Below, in pieces: positions 1 through 6,828 of a DNA stretch of 8,049 nt (within the stretch, counting starts at the first letter, position 1; every line of letters starts with the position of its first letter). Origin of the DNA: Armatimonadota bacterium (GTDB lineage: Bacteria; Vulcanimicrobiota; JACPDS01). The stretch lies in NCBI GenBank assembly GCA_016183885.1, contig JACPDS010000194.1:1-8049 (forward strand). Direction: 5' to 3'. The notes beneath the pieces were generated by a model, which worked only from the letters and a program-made list of their open reading frames with translations, had not been told where the DNA came from and did not search any database. Both the position numbers and the translations under genes were made by a program.

Positions 1-726
1 TGGAGCTTCTTCAATAATTTTTTGAAAACGCCTCTGAATTGAACATTCTCTTTCGCCTAAATGAACCACATTTCCAAAATTATCAGCTAAAATTTGAAAT
101 TCAATATGGCGGGGTTTTTCTAAATATTTTTCAAGATATAAAGCTTCGCTTCCAAAAGCTAATTTAGCTTCATTCCGGGCTTGAGGGAAAAAATTTCTTA
201 ATTCTTGAAGACTATTTGCTTTTCTCATTCCCCTTCCCCCGCCTCCCAAGCTAGCTTTAATTAAAAGAGGGTAATTTAGTTTTTTAGCTTCTTCTTCAGC
301 TTCTTCTAAATTAAATAAAGCTTTTTTAGTTCCGGGTATTAAGGGTAATCCAAAATTTTCCATTAAGCTTCGAGCTTGATTTTTATCTCCCAAGGCTTTG
401 ATTATTTTAAGTGTTGGCCCAATAAAAACTATTCCTTCTTTTTCGCAAAAACCGGCAAATTCAGAATTTTCCGCTAAAAACCCATATCCGGGATGAATAG
501 CTTCCGCTTTAGCTTTTTTAGCCGCATTTATAATGGCTTGAAAATTAAGATAAGTTTCCCGGGGAGGAAGGTTAATTAAATAAGCTTCATCAGCTAATTT
601 TACCGCTAAAGAAGACCGATCAACGGGAGAAAAAATTACCGCCGGAATAATCCCTAATTCACGGCATGTGCGAATAATCCTGAAGGCAATTTCTCCCCGA
701 TTGGCAATTAAAATTTTCTTCAACAT
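1..726 (-). CDS. accC: Biotin carboxylase subunit of an acyl-CoA (probably propionyl-CoA) carboxylase, C-terminus cut off by the window edge
   Basis: This subunit carboxylates biotin with ATP and bicarbonate, and the carboxyltransferase encoded just upstream in the operon would use the carboxybiotin. The visible 242 residues start with the classic N-terminal motif KILIANRGEIAFRIIRTCRE (residues 4-23). IHPGYGFLAEN follows at 78-88, then the ATP-grasp glycine loop GGGGRGMR at 161-168 and LEKYLEKPRHIEFQ at 198-211. The reading ends at CSIQRRFQKIIEEAP (228-242), about half of the usual 450 or so residues. The ATG at 726 is supported by an in-frame TAA three codons upstream. A Phe sits at residue 234, where most biotin carboxylases have His (see findings). 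The start overlaps the end of the upstream tail reading frame (ATGTTGA), which suggests translational coupling. Family assignment is certain. The propionyl-CoA role is inferred from the neighbours, since AccC subunits also serve acetyl-CoA carboxylase. Confidence 0.95.
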   Translation of the reverse strand, partial: MLKKILIANRGEIAFRIIRTCRELGIIPAVIFSPVDRSSLAVKLADEAYLINLPPRETYLNFQAIINAAKKAKAEAIHPGYGFLAENSEFAGFCEKEGIVFIGPTLKIIKALGDKNQARSLMENFGLPLIPGTKKALFNLEEAEEEAKKLNYPLLIKASLGGGGRGMRKANSLQELRNFFPQARNEAKLAFGSEALYLEKYLEKPRHIEFQILADNFGNVVHLGERECSIQRRFQKIIEEAP

Positions 727-920
727 TCTTCTTTAGTATAATTGTTAATACATTTTAAAAATTCTTTTGCCAATTTAACATATCCTCTTGCATCTTCGAT
801 TGATATCTCAATAAATTCTTCATAATCTCCTTCTTGTTTGGCATCAAATATATCATGCAGTATTTTTGTTCCACACTCCCCACCGCCCTCGTCTATAGTT
901 GCATCGGCTTTATGGTTTTT
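720..920 (-). pseudogene. Start-less C-terminal tail of the broken peptidase gene
   Basis: This open frame of 66 codons plus stop carries protein-like sequence, including ATIDEGGGECGTKILHDIFD, then YEEFIEISIEDARGYVKLAK, and ends in NNYTKEEC. It is rich in Glu/Asp and probably partly helical. The stretch shared with the preceding frame has no ATG, GTG or TTG, and the first such codon (TTG, in VKLAK) lies about 20 codons from the end. Independent translation is therefore unlikely. It begins inside the last five codons of the peptidase frame, shifted by one base across an A6 run. Its TGA (722-720) overlaps the ATGTTG start of the biotin carboxylase gene. I do not recognise the family. Best read as the displaced C-terminus of the upstream protein. 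Confidence 0.6.
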
Positions 921-1983
921 TGAAAAGTGTTTTTATTTTATTTATTAACTTATCGTAATTTTCCTTGCAGATCCATGTGTTAATATCAGTTTTCGGGTCT
1001 ATATCCATAAAATCTATAATTTCTACTTTTAGCATATGAGATAGTTTGCGAATATAAACTATAGGGTTAATTGATTTTATCTGATAACCCTTATCTGCCA
1101 ACATTTGTTTTCCATATTCATCCTGATTGTGCTTCAGTCCCAACAGATGAGCAAGCTCATGAGCTACAATAGTAAAAGGCGCATTTTCATCTAAGAGAAT
1201 TGCGTGAGGAAAAGAGTTTTCCGTAGCTCCCATATCCCCTAAATAATTTTCAGGTGTTATCCCCACAACATAATTAATGCCTTCTTTTTTGCAGTCATTA
1301 TAATAATCTTCTAATCTGGATAAAAGTCCCATTTTAGTTACACCTGTTAATAAATTTTCAGATGTAGAAGGCGTAATATCCATAAAAATATTGCTTGTTG
1401 TTGAATCTATGATATTTTCTGGAGGAAATGGATATAAACTTTTAAGAAAGCTTATCTGGCCTTCGCGAATATTTTTAAAACGTTTTTTATCCAATCTTTC
1501 TGCCTGATCAAAATATATTAACTTTTTATTCCAGTTTCCAATCTTAAGAGGGATAAACAAAATTTTTATAACAGGATTTCCAAGCGAATCAACAGGCAGG
1601 TTAATATCTTTTTTCAAGACTAAAGGCTGGTTTTTTTTATCTTTCACTTCTTTAATAAGAACTTCTATGTGATGTTTTTCTATTTGATTTTTAGAAAAAT
1701 CAGGCATAAAACCAAAAACAAGAACATCATTTCCTTTGTTTATTTCATTGGGCGAATAATTTTGTTTAAAAGTAAAAGGAACAGCTTTTTCAGGTTTTCC
1801 GTTATGCGCCCATTTTACCTCTGTTTTTAGTTCCGGGTAATCTTTGTCTTCCCATTCCAGGGCAATTTCAATTAAAGCTGGTTTTTTAGATATGAGAAAC
1901 TTGGGATTATCCAGAACCTGTGAAGTACTGGTAATTAATCTCGGCTCGAATTTTTTATCTAAATGTTTTAAAAATCGAAGTGT
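910..1983 (-). CDS. Metzincin-like zinc metallopeptidase segment with an upstream beta-rich domain; no start codon of its own
   Basis: The first ATG in this frame is at 1707 and would give 265 residues, but no Shine-Dalgarno sequence precedes it. The frame stays open for 92 convincing codons upstream (to 1983), with patterned beta-strand sequence such as KPALIEIALEWEDKDYPELK and NDVLVFGFMPDF. Counting from the ATG at 1707, the zinc-binding motif HELAHLLGLKH is at 183-193 (HExxHxxGxxH, bases 1161-1129), and a likely Met-turn, IDFMD, is at 231-235. This motif pair is typical of metzincins: three His bind zinc, the Glu acts as base, and the Met lies beneath the metal. SNIFMDI and YVVGITPENYLGDMG look like core strands before it. 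The upstream part resembles an immunoglobulin-like fold, which is inference. Substrate and precise family are unknown. It probably acts outside the cytoplasm, because the preceding reading frame supplies an export signal. Leucine codons CTT, CTG and TTG are common here, unlike in the neighbouring metabolic genes. Confidence 0.75.
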   Translation of the reverse strand, partial: TLRFLKHLDKKFEPRLITSTSQVLDNPKFLISKKPALIEIALEWEDKDYPELKTEVKWAHNGKPEKAVPFTFKQNYSPNEINKGNDVLVFGFMPDFSKNQIEKHHIEVLIKEVKDKKNQPLVLKKDINLPVDSLGNPVIKILFIPLKIGNWNKKLIYFDQAERLDKKRFKNIREGQISFLKSLYPFPPENIIDSTTSNIFMDITPSTSENLLTGVTKMGLLSRLEDYYNDCKKEGINYVVGITPENYLGDMGATENSFPHAILLDENAPFTIVAHELAHLLGLKHNQDEYGKQMLADKGYQIKSINPIVYIRKLSHMLKVEIIDFMDIDPKTDINTWICKENYDKLINKIKTLFKKP

Positions 1984-2671
1984 TTATATCTTGATAGTAA
2001 TTATAACTGTCCCCAGAGACGTATATTATATAATTTTTATATAATAATACATAGCCTTCACTTGTACCTGGTATTATAGGAGAACTCCTATAGGGAGCTT
2101 CTCTAAATTTTATTTCTTTCGGCGCGGTTATCATTATATATCCCTGGCAATCTTTATCTATATCTACTTTTTCTAATTTCTTGTTCCAGTTCTCCTGCCA
2201 ATTATACTCCCCGCCCACATTAAATTTTGCAGACTTTAACGCTTCCTGATACTCATCTAACACTTTCTGAGAATTATCTGGATAATTAAGAGGGTAAATA
2301 GTTACAGTTGTATTTTCATATACAGTATCCGAGCCGGATGCGAAAGAACGTCCATAAACTTCGTATCTTAAACCACTTCCTCCGCTATAGCGTTTTGTGG
2401 TGCCGATACTAATGGTGCCGATACTAAATATTATATTTTTTACAGTATTAAGTTCACTTGTAGTATTAGCAAATATAAATTTGCTCCATTCTTGAGGCAT
2501 AGTTTTTGCATCTGTTACTTTATACCAGCCTGCTTCCATATAATTTGCTTTTTTGGCTTCTTCCAGCCCTGGCCATTGAGGATGGTCCTGGGTAAAAGCA
2601 TATCGAGTTATGAAAATGAAAAACAGCGTTATTAATAAAAATTTTAATAAATTAGTTTTGTTAAGCAACAT
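1955..2671 (-). CDS. Exported protein of unknown family; N-terminal piece of the broken peptidase gene
   Basis: The best start is the ATG at 2671, five bases after a strong AAAGGAGG. The in-frame TTG at 2695 lies upstream of that site and is unsupported. The 238 residues begin MLLNKTNLLKFLLITLFFIF, a positively charged N-terminus with a hydrophobic core around 11-21, followed by a possible cleavage region near RYAFTQ (23-28). This is a Sec-type signal peptide, and no lipobox Cys is seen. The mature part starts HPQWPGLEEAKKANYMEAGW and is rich in Tyr, Thr, Ser and Asn. Near the end are YVLLYKNYIIYVSGDSYNYY and then NTSIFKTFR. I do not recognise the domain. Removing one base in the run at 1966-1974 turns the ending into NTSILKHLDKKFEPRLI and runs into the peptidase frame, so this product is probably truncated. 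It lies 35 bases after the carboxyltransferase stop, so it is probably co-transcribed. Confidence 0.75.
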   Translation of the reverse strand: MLLNKTNLLKFLLITLFFIFITRYAFTQDHPQWPGLEEAKKANYMEAGWYKVTDAKTMPQEWSKFIFANTTSELNTVKNIIFSIGTISIGTTKRYSGGSGLRYEVYGRSFASGSDTVYENTTVTIYPLNYPDNSQKVLDEYQEALKSAKFNVGGEYNWQENWNKKLEKVDIDKDCQGYIMITAPKEIKFREAPYRSSPIIPGTSEGYVLLYKNYIIYVSGDSYNYYQDINTSIFKTFR

Positions 2672-2676
2672 CCCAT

Positions 2677-2684
2677 CCTCCTTT
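2677..2684 (-). promoter_or_regulatory. Shine-Dalgarno site that fixes the start of the exported protein
   Basis: The minus strand reads AAAGGAGG here, a near-perfect anti-16S match. Five bases separate it from the ATG at 2671. The site lies inside the longer TTG-started reading frame, so the TTG at 2695 is very unlikely to be the real start. Confidence 0.75.
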
Positions 2685-2706
2685 GAAACACTCAAATCCC
2701 ACTTTA

Positions 2707-4248
2707 TTATAAGGGAATATTTCCATGTTTTCTTGGCGGGACCGCTAGGCGTTTGTTTTTCAAGCTTTCCAAAGCTTCGATTAAGTAAAATCTTGTATCT
2801 TGAGGTTTAATAATATCGTCAATATAACCTCGGGAAGCGGCTACATAAGGACTGGCAAACTTATCAGTATATTCTTTTACCAGTTCTTCTCTTTTTTGTT
2901 CGGAATTTTCAGCTTCTTTAATTTGATTTTTAAAAATTATATTAATTGCCCCCTGAGGGCCCATTACGGCAATTTCTGCCGTAGGCCAGGCATAATTAAT
3001 ATCCGCTCGGATGTGTTTACTGCACATAACATCATAAGCCCCGCCATAAGCTTTCCTGAGAATGCAGGTAATCTTGGGAACAGTAGCCTCGCTATAAGCA
3101 TAAAGCAGTTTTGCTCCATGTTTAATAATTCCCCCATATTCCTGCTCAATTCCCGGCAGAAAACCCGGAACATCTACAAATGTGATTAAAGGGATATTAA
3201 AAGCGTCGCAAAATCTTACAAAACGCGCTGCTTTAATAGAAGCGTTAATATCTAAAGTGCCGGCTAAATTTAAAGGATTATTCCCTATAATTCCCACTGA
3301 TTTACCGTTTAAACGCCCAAAACCCACTACAATATTTTTAGCCCAATGTTCATGCACTTCTAAAAAATCGCCATGATCGACAACCTGCCAAATTACTTCA
3401 TGCAGATCATAAGGTTTGTTAGGATTAGAAGGAACAATTTTTTCTAGTTCAGGAACGGTTCTTTTGGGGTCATCGGTAGGATTTAAAGCCGGCGGATCGG
3501 CTAAATTATTGGAAGGAATAAAGCTTAATAATTTTCGAATTAAATTAAAAGCTTCTTCTTCATTTTCAGCTAAAAAATGCGCTACTCCGCTTTTTTGATT
3601 ATGAGTTTTTGCTCCTCCCAATTCTTCAAAACTCACTTCTTCATTAGTAACGGTTTTAATTACATCCGGACCGGTAATAAACATATGACTGATCTTATCC
3701 ACCATAATAATAAAATCGGTAATGGCAGGGGAATAAACCGCTCCTCCGGCGCAAGGGCCTAAAACAACTGAAATTTGAGGAACTACACCGGAGGCCCATG
3801 CATTGCGGTAAAAAATCTCCGCATATCCTCCTAAACTTACCACTCCTTCTTGAATTCTTGCTCCGCCTGAATCATTTAAACCGATAATCGGAGCGCCGTT
3901 TTTTATTGCCGAATCCATAATTTTACAAATTTTCTGGGCATACATTTCTCCTAAAGAACCCCCAAAAACGGTAAAATCCTGAGAAAAAATATAAACCATT
4001 TTTTGATCAATTTTTCCAAAACCGCTAATTACTCCATCGCCTAAAATTTTTTTATTTTCCATCCCAAAATCATAGCAATTATGCGTAACAAACATATCGG
4101 TTTCCCGAAAAGTATCTTGGTCAAGCAAAGCGTTTATTCTTTCTCTAGAGGTTAATTTTTCCTTGGCATGCTGTTTTTGAATAGATTCTTCATCTCCGCT
4201 TAAAGCCGTTTCTTGAATTTTTTTTAAAGTTTCAATTTTATCCTGCAT
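2707..4248 (-). CDS. pccB: Acyl-CoA carboxyltransferase: propionyl-CoA carboxylase beta / methylmalonyl-CoA decarboxylase alpha family
   Basis: This is the cytoplasmic carboxyltransferase that moves CO2 between biotin and an acyl-CoA: propionyl-CoA to methylmalonyl-CoA, or the reverse in a decarboxylase. With the start chosen here it has 513 residues, the normal family length. The crotonase-like N half carries [20 protein letters not shown] (about 125-144) and [16 protein letters not shown] (about 164-179). The C half has [20 protein letters not shown] (about 357-376) and [11 protein letters not shown] (about 398-408). The Asp of AYDVM is the position described in actinobacterial enzymes as favouring propionyl-CoA; applying that here is inference. 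The ATG at 4254 touches the GGGAGG, whereas the in-frame ATG at 4248 sits six bases after it, so 4248 is preferred. The mutase genes upstream and biotin carboxylase downstream support methylmalonyl-CoA chemistry. Whether it works as a carboxylase or as a sodium-pump decarboxylase cannot be decided from this window; a biotin carboxylase partner favours the former. Confidence 0.95.
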   Translation of the reverse strand: MQDKIETLKKIQETALSGDEESIQKQHAKEKLTSRERINALLDQDTFRETDMFVTHNCYDFGMENKKILGDGVISGFGKIDQKMVYIFSQDFTVFGGSLGEMYAQKICKIMDSAIKNGAPIIGLNDSGGARIQEGVVSLGGYAEIFYRNAWASGVVPQISVVLGPCAGGAVYSPAITDFIIMVDKISHMFITGPDVIKTVTNEEVSFEELGGAKTHNQKSGVAHFLAENEEEAFNLIRKLLSFIPSNNLADPPALNPTDDPKRTVPELEKIVPSNPNKPYDLHEVIWQVVDHGDFLEVHEHWAKNIVVGFGRLNGKSVGIIGNNPLNLAGTLDINASIKAARFVRFCDAFNIPLITFVDVPGFLPGIEQEYGGIIKHGAKLLYAYSEATVPKITCILRKAYGGAYDVMCSKHIRADINYAWPTAEIAVMGPQGAINIIFKNQIKEAENSEQKREELVKEYTDKFASPYVAASRGYIDDIIKPQDTRFYLIEALESLKNKRLAVPPRKHGNIPL

Positions 4249-4254
4249 TATCAT

Positions 4255-4260
4255 CCTCCC
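4255..4260 (-). promoter_or_regulatory. Shine-Dalgarno site of the carboxyltransferase gene
   Basis: The minus strand reads GGGAGG directly followed by ATGATAATG. The spacing to the second ATG (4248) is six bases and to the first is zero, so the second ATG is the probable initiator. Confidence 0.7.
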
Positions 4261-4270
4261 AAACTTAATA

Positions 4271-4310
4271 AATTCTAAGTCCTAATATTTAAATTCTAAA
4301 CGAATTCTAA
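4271..4310 (+). repeat. Three copies of the octamer AATTCTAA in an intergenic region
   Basis: Exact copies lie at 4271-4278, 4292-4299 and 4303-4310. In such AT-rich DNA a triple octamer may be chance or a small tandem-derived spacer. No function can be assigned. Confidence 0.35.
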
Positions 4311-4398
4311 TTACCTAAATTTAAATTTCGACAGGCTCTCTAAAATCAAGCTAACAAATATTATTGATATTAACCATCTCTTTGCCAAAATGATAACC

Positions 4399-4476
4399 TT
4401 ATTTCTTCTTATTCTTCAACAAATTAAGAAATTGTTCAGGCGTTAATTCAATATCCCTAAGAATATCTCTTTTCAA
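4399..4476 (-). CDS. Possible 25-residue peptide or gene remnant after the MBL hydrolase
   Basis: A TTG codon overlapping the TGA of the MBL gene (TTGA) opens a 25-codon frame reading KRDILRDIELTPEQFLNLL followed by a basic end, KNKKK. The amphipathic, protein-like composition is better than expected for random AT-rich DNA. It could be the remnant of a longer deleted gene or a short translationally coupled peptide. No clear Shine-Dalgarno site precedes it and I do not recognise a family, so this is tentative. Confidence 0.25.
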   Translation of the reverse strand: MKRDILRDIELTPEQFLNLLKNKKK

Positions 4477-5306
4477 TCACTCTCATCTATAACCTCTATA
4501 ATTTGAATTTTTTCGTTTAATAAATTAAGTTTCCCAATTTTAATTTTTCTTTCATGGCTCATTACAATAGCCCAATTTTCTTCTAAAGCCTGATTAATTA
4601 AAGATTGTTTTTGATTAATGCTCTCTTCAGGCTGGAAATCGTAACCGCAAACCCATAAGGGCTGAAGATGAAAACTGGTAGGAATAATATCTCCTAAAAA
4701 AACTAATTTTTCTCCCTGGCTTTCAATTAAAATAATTTGATGTCCGGGGCTGTGTCCTTTAGTTAATTTAACTTTAATTCCCGGTAAAATTTCTTTATCG
4801 CCGTTTACTAAATATAAATTAAGAGTATCTTTTAAAGGCAAAAAATTTTCTTTTAAATAAGAAGCCTGCATTCTTTGATGAGGATTTAAAGCTTCTTCCC
4901 ATTCCAAGTTTTGAATAACATATTTAGCGGAAGGAAAATTAATTTTTCCATCTTGAACAATTCCTCCGCAATGATCAAAATGTAAATGAGTTAAAATTAC
5001 CCATTTAATTTCCTCTTTTTGAATATTTTCTTTTTTTAAAAAATTTTCTATTCCATTTTCTTTTTTTATTTCATAAATATCTTTCATTTTCTGGTTAAAA
5101 TTATTTCCTAAACCTGAATCTACCAAGATATAACCTTGGGGAGTTTTAATAAAAAGACAATTTAAATCTAAAATTAAGCGGTTTTTTTCATCACTATCTG
5201 TTTTTTTCTCCCAAAGAGTTTTAGGAACAATCCCAAACATTGCCCCGGCATCTAAACGATATTCAGCATCGGAGATTACTTTAATTTCAAAATTCCCTAA
5301 GCGCAT
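4473..5306 (-). CDS. MBL-fold metallo-hydrolase (lactonase/thioesterase-like) in the mutase operon
   Basis: This 277-residue metallo-beta-lactamase-fold enzyme is probably cytoplasmic, as no signal peptide is seen. All metal-binding motifs are present: HLHFDH at 107-112, His in GHSPGH at 184-189, Asp in FLGDI at 206, and a late His in MSHE at 251. The N-terminus, with FGIVPKTLWEK and LDLNCLFIKTP followed by ILVDSGLG, resembles the branch that includes N-acyl homoserine lactonases. Members of that branch hydrolyse lactones, esters or thioesters, and many are uncharacterised. The start overlaps the mutase large-subunit end by 20 bases. ATG at 5306 follows GGAG with a short spacer; TTG at 5315 is an alternative adding three residues. 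Given its place beside CoA-thioester enzymes, a role in acyl-CoA hydrolysis or metabolite repair is a reasonable but unproven guess. The real substrate is unknown. Confidence 0.88.
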   Translation of the reverse strand: MRLGNFEIKVISDAEYRLDAGAMFGIVPKTLWEKKTDSDEKNRLILDLNCLFIKTPQGYILVDSGLGNNFNQKMKDIYEIKKENGIENFLKKENIQKEEIKWVILTHLHFDHCGGIVQDGKINFPSAKYVIQNLEWEEALNPHQRMQASYLKENFLPLKDTLNLYLVNGDKEILPGIKVKLTKGHSPGHQIILIESQGEKLVFLGDIIPTSFHLQPLWVCGYDFQPEESINQKQSLINQALEENWAIVMSHERKIKIGKLNLLNEKIQIIEVIDESD

Positions 5307-6828
5307 ATTCTCCAAAAACCTCTCTTAAAGCGCCGCAAATTTCACCTATTGTGGCATAAACTTTTACGGCTTTTAAAATTAAAGGCATTAAATTTAAAGA
5401 ATCTTTAGCATTTTCTTTTATTTCTTTTAAAACTTCTTTTATTTTTAAGTTATCTCTTTGAGATTTTATCAGGTTTAATTTTTCTTTTTGTTTTTCTTCT
5501 AAATCAGAACTAATTTTCTGGAATTTAAAAATTTCTTCTTCCTCTTCTTTAAATTCATTTACTCCCACAATGATTTCTTTTTTATCTTCAATGTTTTTTT
5601 GAATTAAATAAGCGCTTTCTTGAATTTCTGTTTGGAAGTATTTTTCTTCATAAGCGCTTATTACTCCGCCTTTTTCTTGAATAACTTTTAAATACGCTTT
5701 TACTTTTTTTATCATTTCTAAAGTTAAAGATTCCAGATAATAAGAACCTCCCAGAGGATCGGCTGTTTCAGTTATTTTACTTTCATAAGCGATAATCTGC
5801 TGGGTTCTTAAAGCTAACTTTACGGCTTCTTCCGAAGGCAGACTTATTGCTTCATTATAAGAATTAGTATGCAAACTTTGCGCGCCTCCGAAAACCGCCG
5901 CCAGAGCCTGCAGAGTTACTCTCACAATATTATTTAAAGGCTGTTGAAGAGTTAAAGCGCTTCCCGAAGTTTGAGCATGGAATTTAAATTTTATTAAATC
6001 CGGATCATTTATTTTAAAACCTTCTTTTAAAATATTTGCCCAGAGAAAACGCGCCGCCCGAAATTTGGCAATTTCTTCGAAAAAATTATTCCCTGAGGCA
6101 AAAAAGAAAGAAAAGCCCTTTAAAAATAAAGCCGGCTTTAAGTTTCTTTTTAATGCTTCTTCAAGATAAGTAATTCCATTAGCTAAAGTAAAAGCCAGTT
6201 CCTGAACTGCGTTAGCTCCGGCTTCCCTGATATGATAGCCGCTGATACTAATGGGATTCCATTTTGGCAAATTTAAAGATGCATATTCAATTAAATCAAT
6301 ACATAATTTTAAACTTACTTTAATAGGAAAAATATAGTTTCCCCTGGCTAAATATTCTTTTAAGATATCATTTTGAATAGTTCCCTGTAATTTATTTAAA
6401 GAAATATTTTGTTTTTCCGCTAAAGCAATATACATAGCTAAAATAATTAAAGCTGGAGCATTAATTGTCATAGAAACAGAAATTTTATCTAATGGAATAT
6501 CTTGAAATAATTCTTCAAAATCAGCTAAGCTGTCAACGACTGCCCCGCATCTTCCTATCTCTCCTAAAGCTTTGGGATGATCGGAATCATAACCCAGCTG
6601 AGTTGGTAAATCAAAAGCAATTGAAAGCCCGGTTTGTCCCTTGGATAACAGATATTTAAAACGAGTATTAGTTTCTTTAGCGCTTCCAAAACCGGCATAT
6701 TGACGCATTGTCCAGAGTTTTCCCTGATACATTGCAGGATGAATTCCCCTGCTAAAAGGAAAAACTCCCGGATCTCCTAGATTTTTATAATAATCGAATT
6801 CTTTTAAATTATCAGGCGTATAAAACAT
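5287..6828 (-). CDS. mcmA1: Methylmalonyl-CoA mutase, large (catalytic) subunit
   Basis: This subunit catalyses the B12-dependent rearrangement between (R)-methylmalonyl-CoA and succinyl-CoA; cobalamin is held by the separate small subunit encoded immediately upstream. The TIM-barrel domain is recognisable from [73 protein letters not shown] and [12 protein letters not shown]. The tail [14 protein letters not shown] is typical. Tyr44 (RQYAGF), Arg162 (YLARGNY) and His199 (SGYH) match Tyr89, Arg207 and His244 of the Propionibacterium enzyme, with identical spacing between them. The Tyr and Arg pair separates methylmalonyl-CoA mutase from isobutyryl-CoA mutase (Phe and Gln). ATG at 6828 gives 513 residues. 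TTG at 6855 would add nine and overlap the small subunit more; neither has a strong ribosome site. The N-terminal arm before [10 protein letters not shown] is shorter than in many homologues. The gene overlaps the small-subunit gene by 17 bases. Confidence 0.95.
   Translation of the reverse strand: MFYTPDNLKEFDYYKNLGDPGVFPFSRGIHPAMYQGKLWTMRQYAGFGSAKETNTRFKYLLSKGQTGLSIAFDLPTQLGYDSDHPKALGEIGRCGAVVDSLADFEELFQDIPLDKISVSMTINAPALIILAMYIALAEKQNISLNKLQGTIQNDILKEYLARGNYIFPIKVSLKLCIDLIEYASLNLPKWNPISISGYHIREAGANAVQELAFTLANGITYLEEALKRNLKPALFLKGFSFFFASGNNFFEEIAKFRAARFLWANILKEGFKINDPDLIKFKFHAQTSGSALTLQQPLNNIVRVTLQALAAVFGGAQSLHTNSYNEAISLPSEEAVKLALRTQQIIAYESKITETADPLGGSYYLESLTLEMIKKVKAYLKVIQEKGGVISAYEEKYFQTEIQESAYLIQKNIEDKKEIIVGVNEFKEEEEEIFKFQKISSDLEEKQKEKLNLIKSQRDNLKIKEVLKEIKENAKDSLNLMPLILKAVKVYATIGEICGALREVFGEYALREF

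Larger units (their letters stand above)
720..2671 (-). pseudogene. Composite gene: exported metzincin-like peptidase broken by two frameshifts (three reading-frame pieces)
   Basis: Three consecutive open frames (2671-1955, 1983-910 and 920-720) read as one protein if one base is removed within 1966-1974 (minus-strand run TTTTTAAAA) and one within 916-921 (minus-strand A6). The span is 1952 bases; minus two it is exactly 650 codons, giving 649 residues plus stop. Only the first piece has a Shine-Dalgarno site and start codon. The second piece has no ATG, GTG or TTG before codon 93, and the third has none near its beginning. Repaired order: signal peptide (about 1-27), unknown domain to about 240, a beta-rich domain, a peptidase domain with HELAHLLGLKH at 504-514 and a Met-turn Met at 555, then an acidic tail. 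The breaks could be genuine decay, phase variation at homopolymers, or consensus-sequence indels. If they are sequencing errors, this is an intact secreted peptidase. Its function inside a carboxylase operon is unknown. Confidence 0.7.
4255..4472. other. AT-rich intergenic region between the MBL hydrolase and carboxyltransferase genes
   Basis: This is the widest non-coding gap in the window. It holds a possible 25-codon ORF next to the MBL stop, a copy of TTCGACAGGCTC (4327-4338), three AATTCTAA octamers and the carboxyltransferase Shine-Dalgarno site. I found no convincing terminator hairpin with a T-run and no confident -35/-10 pair. Whether transcription continues through it is open. An internal promoter for the carboxylase genes is possible here. 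Confidence 0.5.

Noticed and set aside
915..922. Programmed -1 frameshift at the A AAA AAC heptamer
   Set aside because: The heptamer is in the wrong phase relative to the peptidase codons, and the frame needed is +1, not -1. Classic -1 slippage would not reach the tail frame.
910..1707. The ATG at 1707 as the true start of the peptidase gene
   Set aside because: No Shine-Dalgarno sequence precedes it and 92 protein-like codons continue upstream in the same frame.
1844..2044. Plus-strand 66-codon open frame
   Set aside because: It lies antisense to the peptidase and exported-protein frames, whose coding character is much clearer.
2610..2810. Plus-strand 66-codon open frame across the carboxyltransferase/exported-protein boundary
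   Set aside because: Antisense to a signal peptide and a conserved C-terminus; no initiation signals.
2800..3762. Several plus-strand open frames and a short minus-strand frame inside the carboxyltransferase gene
   Set aside because: They are antisense or out-of-frame shadows of a strongly conserved gene, with no ribosome sites and no recognisable protein features.
4255..4400. Promoter or terminator in the gap before the carboxyltransferase gene
   Set aside because: AT-rich hexamers abound by chance. No well-spaced -35/-10 pair and no GC-stem hairpin with a T-run could be defended.
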